Positions 13,523 through 16,591 of a stretch of 16,591 bases of DNA are shown one piece after another; positions within the stretch are counted from its first letter, which is position 1; every line of letters starts with the position of its first letter. The notes beneath the pieces were generated by a model. That model made no database searches. It was not told the DNA's origin and saw nothing but the letters and a program-made list of their open reading frames with translations. A program made the translations under genes and the position numbers. The stretch is from Chloroflexota bacterium (GTDB lineage Bacteria > Chloroflexota > Limnocylindria > P2-11E), in the NCBI GenBank assembly GCA_005881085.1, contig VBGU01000120.1, positions 1 through 16,591 of the forward strand, written 5' to 3'.

Positions 13523-15036
13523 TTCCGTCCATCCCGCTCGATGAGGTCGTCCGCTTCGGTCGGTCCCCAGGTCCCGGCCCCGTAGAGCGCCGGGGCTCCC
13601 GCAGCCTCGCTCGATGCCCAACCCTTGATGATCGGGTCGACAAAGGCCCATTGCTGGTCGACCTCGTCGTGTCGTGTGAAGAGGGTCGCGTCGCCGCGGA
13701 GCGCGTCGAGGATGAGCGTCTCGTAGGCGTCCGGAGCGTCGACCATGAACGACGCTCCGTAGTCGAAGTCCATGTTGACCGCGCGGATGCGGATCCCTTG
13801 GACGGGGACCTTCGCCCCGAACCTGAGCGAGATGCCTTCGTCGGGCTGTATGCGCAGGACGAGGGCGTTCGGTTCGAGGCCAGCCAGGGCTTCGCGCGAG
13901 AAGAGCTGGTGCGGCGCTACGCGGAACTGGATCGCGATCTCGGTCGACTGTTTCGGCAATCGCTTTCCGGTGCGCAGGTAGAACGGAATCCCTTCCCAGC
14001 GCCAGTTGTCGACCCACAGCTTCAAAGCGACGTAGGTCTCGGTCCGGGAGTCGGGCGCGACGCCCGGCTCCTCGCGGTATCCCGGCGCGGGCACGCCTTC
14101 GATGAAGCCGCGGGTGTATTGCCCTCGCACGGCGTTCATCGAAAGATCGTCGCCCGCGATCTGGCGAAGCGCGCGCATCACTTTGACCTTCTCGTCGCGG
14201 ACCGCCTTGTCGTCGAACGCGGCCGGTGGCTCCATCGAGACGAGCGCCAGGAGCTGAAGCAGGTGGTTCTGGACGATGTCGCGCATCGCGCCCGCGTGCT
14301 CGTAGTAGCCCGCGCGCTCCTCGACGCCGATCGTCTCGGCCACGGTGATCTGGACATGGTCGACGTACTGGCGGTTCCAGATCGGCTCGAAGATCCCGTT
14401 CGAGAAACGCATAACGAGGATGTTCTGAACGGTCTCCTTGCCGAGGTAGTGGTCGATGCGGAACACCTCGTCTTCGCGAAAGACGGTATGCACCACCTCG
14501 TTGAGCGCGAGCGCCGACTCGCGATCGTGGCCGAACGGTTTCTCGACGACGATGCGCGCCCATCCGGTCTCGCCCCGCAGGCGATGCTCGCCGATCGCCT
14601 TGACGATCGGCTCGTAAGCGGACGGTGGAGTCGCGAGGTAGAAGAGCCGGTTCGCGTGCGTACCGAGCGCGAAGTCGAGCTGGTCAAGCGTGCGTCGTAG
14701 CTCTTCGTACCCGGCATCGTCCGGCGTCGCCACGAAATGCAGGTGCTCCGCGAAGCTGCGCCAGACCTCTTCGTTCAAGGGTCTCGTGCGGCTGTATTGA
14801 CCGACCGCTTTGTGCAGCTCCTCGCGGTACTCCTCGTGGCTCAGGGGCTTCCGCGCGGTACCGACGACAGAGAATGTCGCCGGCAGGAGCCGTTGCAAGG
14901 CGAGGTTGTAGAGCGCGGGGATGAGCTTGCGCTGGGCGAGATCGCCGGAGCCGCCGAAGATGACGATCGTCGAGGGCTCTGGGATGCGTGAGAGCCGCAG
15001 CCCTTCTCGCAGCGGGTTGAGTGTCGAGGTGGCCAG
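13507..15036 (-). CDS. zwf: Glucose-6-phosphate 1-dehydrogenase, apparently CTG-initiated
   Basis: A 509-residue enzyme that oxidises glucose-6-phosphate to 6-phosphogluconolactone with NADP+, the committed step of the oxidative pentose phosphate pathway. The nucleotide-binding motif IVIFGGSGDLAQRKL (24-38; usually GASGDL) is at the N-terminus, EKPFG at 165-169, and the active site RIDHYLGKE at 193-201 (His196 in the substrate-binding motif). The only ATG/GTG/TTG option near the N-terminus, TTG 14898, removes the whole dinucleotide-binding loop, so it cannot be right. CTG 15036 gives the family length and N-terminus (NPLREGLRL), with AAGGA seven bases upstream inside the gnd 3' end. Its frame matches that of gnd, separated by TAG and one codon. 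Its 3' end overlaps opcA by 16 bases. Confidence 0.95.
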   Translation of the reverse strand: MATSTLNPLREGLRLSRIPEPSTIVIFGGSGDLAQRKLIPALYNLALQRLLPATFSVVGTARKPLSHEEYREELHKAVGQYSRTRPLNEEVWRSFAEHLHFVATPDDAGYEELRRTLDQLDFALGTHANRLFYLATPPSAYEPIVKAIGEHRLRGETGWARIVVEKPFGHDRESALALNEVVHTVFREDEVFRIDHYLGKETVQNILVMRFSNGIFEPIWNRQYVDHVQITVAETIGVEERAGYYEHAGAMRDIVQNHLLQLLALVSMEPPAAFDDKAVRDEKVKVMRALRQIAGDDLSMNAVRGQYTRGFIEGVPAPGYREEPGVAPDSRTETYVALKLWVDNWRWEGIPFYLRTGKRLPKQSTEIAIQFRVAPHQLFSREALAGLEPNALVLRIQPDEGISLRFGAKVPVQGIRIRAVNMDFDYGASFMVDAPDAYETLILDALRGDATLFTRHDEVDQQWAFVDPIIKGWASSEAAGAPALYGAGTWGPTEADDLIERDGRKWRKA

Positions 15037-15051
15037 CGCCTATTCCTTCTT
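15037..15051 (-). promoter_or_regulatory. Ribosome binding site deciding a CTG start for zwf
   Basis: On the minus strand AAGAAGGA (15051-15044) overlaps the last Lys-Lys-Glu codons of gnd and ends seven bases before CTG 15036. The gnd stop TAG (15042-15040) and one GCG codon lie between. This is near-ideal spacing and explains how a CTG could be used. Confidence 0.7.
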
Positions 15052-15939
15052 GATGGCGTGGCCGCCGAACTGATTCCGCAGCGCGGCCGCGACCTTCATC
15101 GCGTAGCTGTCCTCCTGCCGCGACACGAACCGCGCGAAGAGCGAGTGAGCGATGGCCGTCATCGGAACGCCATGCGTGACAGCCTCGAGCACCGTCCAGC
15201 GTCCCTCGCCCGAGTCCTCGACCCAGCCCTTGATGTTTTTGAGATCGCTCCCCTCCTGCTCGAAGGCGCGCTCGGCGAGCTCGAGGAGCCACGACCGCAC
15301 CACGCTGCCCTGAAGCCACACCGTGGAGACCTTGCGGAGATCGAGCTCGAACTCGCTCGCATGGAGGAGCTCGAACCCTTCGCCGTACGCCTGCATCATT
15401 CCGTACTCGATCCCGTTGTGGACCATCTTCACGAAGTGGCCCGCGCCGTTCTTCCCGAAGTGAGCCCATCCGTTGGGAGGCGCGAGCGTGTCGAGCGCGG
15501 GCTTCGCGATCGCGACCGCGTCTGCGGGGCCGCCGACCATCATGCAGTAGCCGTTCTCGAGTCCCCAGATGCCGCCCGAGACGCCGACGTCGAGGAAGCG
15601 GAACCCCATCGCGGCGTATTTTTCGGCCCGACGCATCGAATCGCGGAAGTAGCTGTTGCCGCCGTCGACGAGCACGTCACCGGGCGAAGCGAAGCGGGCG
15701 AACTCATCCAGGGTGTGATCGGTCGGGTCGCCGGCGGGCACCATCGCCCAGAGGACGCGAGGGGGCTTCATCTTCTTGACCATGTCCTCGACCGAGCTCG
15801 ACGCCACAGCGCCGTGCTTCGCGGCCTCCTGCACCGGCTCGGGGCTGCGGTTCCCCGCGATCACGCGATGCTTGCCCCGCGCGAGGCGCGTGACCATGTT
15901 CCCGCCCATGCGACCGAGGCCATAGAGACCGATTTCCAC
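15040..15939 (-). CDS. gnd: 6-phosphogluconate dehydrogenase, decarboxylating, short form
   Basis: A 299-residue enzyme that converts 6-phosphogluconate to ribulose-5-phosphate and CO2 with NAD(P)H formation. The Rossmann loop GLYGLGRMGGNM (4-15), VDGGNSYFRDS (91-101), DVGVSGGIWGLENGYCMMVGG (ends near 137) and the catalytic HFVKMVHNGIEYG (168-180, Lys171 and Asn175) are all clear. At about 300 residues it belongs to the short GndA-like group, not the 470-residue form. The start is GTG 15939, with AGAAGG six bases upstream. An in-frame extension to 16134 crosses the transketolase gene and has no homology. It is the first gene of the run gnd-zwf-opcA-kinase-phosphatase, and it diverges from tkt. 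Confidence 0.95.
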   Translation of the reverse strand: MEIGLYGLGRMGGNMVTRLARGKHRVIAGNRSPEPVQEAAKHGAVASSSVEDMVKKMKPPRVLWAMVPAGDPTDHTLDEFARFASPGDVLVDGGNSYFRDSMRRAEKYAAMGFRFLDVGVSGGIWGLENGYCMMVGGPADAVAIAKPALDTLAPPNGWAHFGKNGAGHFVKMVHNGIEYGMMQAYGEGFELLHASEFELDLRKVSTVWLQGSVVRSWLLELAERAFEQEGSDLKNIKGWVEDSGEGRWTVLEAVTHGVPMTAIAHSLFARFVSRQEDSYAMKVAAALRNQFGGHAIKKE

Positions 15940-15953
15940 GCGCTGCCTTCTTT

Positions 15954-15968
15954 TCGGCCTTCGGCCGA
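15954..15968. repeat. Hairpin in the gnd leader
   Basis: TCGGCC and GGCCGA form a six-base-pair stem around a TTC loop (GAA on the gnd strand). On the gnd strand it ends just before AAAAGAAGG, the gnd ribosome binding site, so folding could affect ribosome access. It could also be a remnant palindrome; the other small TTC-loop repeat is at 6-18. Confidence 0.4.
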
Positions 15969-16014
15969 GGTTTGGTCCGTGTTCGTCGTTCGCTTTTCGG
16001 TCTGCATTGTGCGG

Positions 16015-16020
16015 TAGGGT
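16015..16020 (+). promoter_or_regulatory. -10-like box for a leaderless tkt transcript
   Basis: TAGGGT lies six bases before GTG 16027, and no Shine-Dalgarno is present between them. This is the spacing expected when transcription starts at the start codon. It sits in the 87-base divergent gnd/tkt interval (15940-16026), which otherwise holds only the hairpin at 15954-15968. I see no clear -35 box and no clear minus-strand promoter. Confidence 0.45.
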
Positions 16021-16026
16021 TAGGAC

Positions 16027-16591
16027 GTGGCTACGGCAGCCCAAACCGACACAAAGATTGAGCTGTACCGCGACCTCGCCCGACAGCTTCGGGTTGACAG
16101 CATTCGGTGCTCCACTGCCGCAGGTTCGGGACACCCTACGTCCTCACTCTCCGCGGCGGACCTCATTGCTGTCTTGCTTGCCGGGCACTTGCGATACGAC
16201 TTCGGGCAACCGGATAACCCGGCAAACGACCACTTGATCTTCTCCAAAGGTCATGCGTCTCCGCTCGTTTACGCGATGTTCAAGGCTGCGGGCGCGATCA
16301 ACGACGACGAGCTCATGACCTTCCGCAAATTTGGAAGCCGCCTCGAAGGGCACCCCACACCGATCCTTCCTTGGGTCGACGTCGCGACCGGCTCGCTCGG
16401 TCAGGGACTGCCGATCGGCGTTGGCGTCGCGCTCGCGGGAAAGCGTGTGCTCGAGGCCCCGTATCACGTGTGGGTCCTGGTCGGAGACAGCGAGACCGCC
16501 GAGGGGTCGATCTGGGAGGCGTTCGACCACGCCGGTCACGAAGGTCTCGCCAATCTCACCGCGATCGTCGACGTGAACCGGCTCGGCCAGC
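16027..16591 (+). CDS. tkt: Transketolase, N-terminal part (cut by the window end)
   Basis: 188 residues are visible, running off the window. The enzyme moves two-carbon units between sugar phosphates using thiamine diphosphate, in the non-oxidative pentose phosphate pathway. Visible motifs: GSGHPTSSLSAADL, DHLIFSKGHASPLVYAMF, GSLGQGLPIGVG and the cofactor motif VGDSETAEGSIWEA, followed by AIVDVNRLGQ. Whether it is the full-length form or the N-terminal half of a split transketolase cannot be seen. The start is GTG 16027, supported by the N-terminus of the family and by the -10-like box six bases upstream. It diverges from gnd; both serve the same pathway, so shared control from the 87-base interval is likely. 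Confidence 0.93.
   Translation, partial: MATAAQTDTKIELYRDLARQLRVDSIRCSTAAGSGHPTSSLSAADLIAVLLAGHLRYDFGQPDNPANDHLIFSKGHASPLVYAMFKAAGAINDDELMTFRKFGSRLEGHPTPILPWVDVATGSLGQGLPIGVGVALAGKRVLEAPYHVWVLVGDSETAEGSIWEAFDHAGHEGLANLTAIVDVNRLGQ

Noticed and set aside
13523..14563. Long minus-strand frame joined to opcA
   Set aside because: The upstream part is Arg-rich shadow in a different frame of zwf; opcA homology begins at ATG 13522.
15040..15042. TAG recoded or read through to make a Gnd-Zwf fusion, and likewise a kinase-phosphatase fusion
   Set aside because: Other genes here end in TAG at sensible lengths, the products are complete on each side, and both junctions have a well-spaced Shine-Dalgarno and CTG. 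Occasional readthrough is not excluded, so peptides across the junction would still be worth a look.
15940..16134. N-terminal extension of gnd to 16134
   Set aside because: The added residues have no family similarity and lie antisense to the clear transketolase N-terminus. GTG 15939 has a good Shine-Dalgarno and begins exactly at the Rossmann strand.

Overview
The window is high-GC, gene-dense bacterial DNA with no RNA genes, CRISPR arrays or mobile elements that I can see. The gene set and style suggest a member of Chloroflexota, perhaps Limnocylindria-like, or a neighbouring high-GC lineage. The clues are OpcA beside zwf, a short-form Gnd, a DUF151 protein, GT-C/PMT membrane enzymes, many GTG starts, and TANNNT boxes placed as for leaderless transcripts. 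This taxonomic placement is inference.

Layout. (a) 93-2884, plus: a membrane-anchored protein with a degenerate PP2C-like domain inside and a probable beta-propeller outside, translationally coupled to a rhomboid protease. (b) 2942-4742, plus: a DUF151/bifunctional nuclease and diaminopimelate decarboxylase (lysA). (c) 4739-10307: a protein-glycosylation block. A minus-strand polyprenyl-phosphate sugar synthase diverges from a plus-strand GT-C membrane glycosyltransferase. That gene overlaps a very large GT-C/protein-O-mannosyltransferase (PMT) fusion whose frame breaks near 8400. The PMT half carries an inserted seven-repeat, propeller-like domain. (d) 15939-10279, minus: a tight five-gene run gnd-zwf-opcA-Ser/Thr kinase-PP2C phosphatase. 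(e) 16027 to the end, plus: the start of a transketolase divergent from gnd.

How it fits together. gnd, zwf, opcA and tkt form a pentose-phosphate-pathway locus. Its oxidative branch appears to be co-transcribed with a PASTA-type kinase and its phosphatase, which suggests phospho-control of, or co-expression with, NADPH production. The glycosylation block pairs a donor-lipid synthase with two GT-C enzymes, as expected for surface glycan or protein O-mannosylation.

Most unusual points: two operon junctions (gnd/zwf and kinase/phosphatase) have the same architecture, namely a Lys-Lys-encoding Shine-Dalgarno, a TAG stop, one spacer codon and an in-frame CTG start. The propeller sits in the first extracytoplasmic loop of a PMT. 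The kinase has HCD in place of HRD and no Ser/Thr in most of its activation loop. The first gene looks like a pseudophosphatase.
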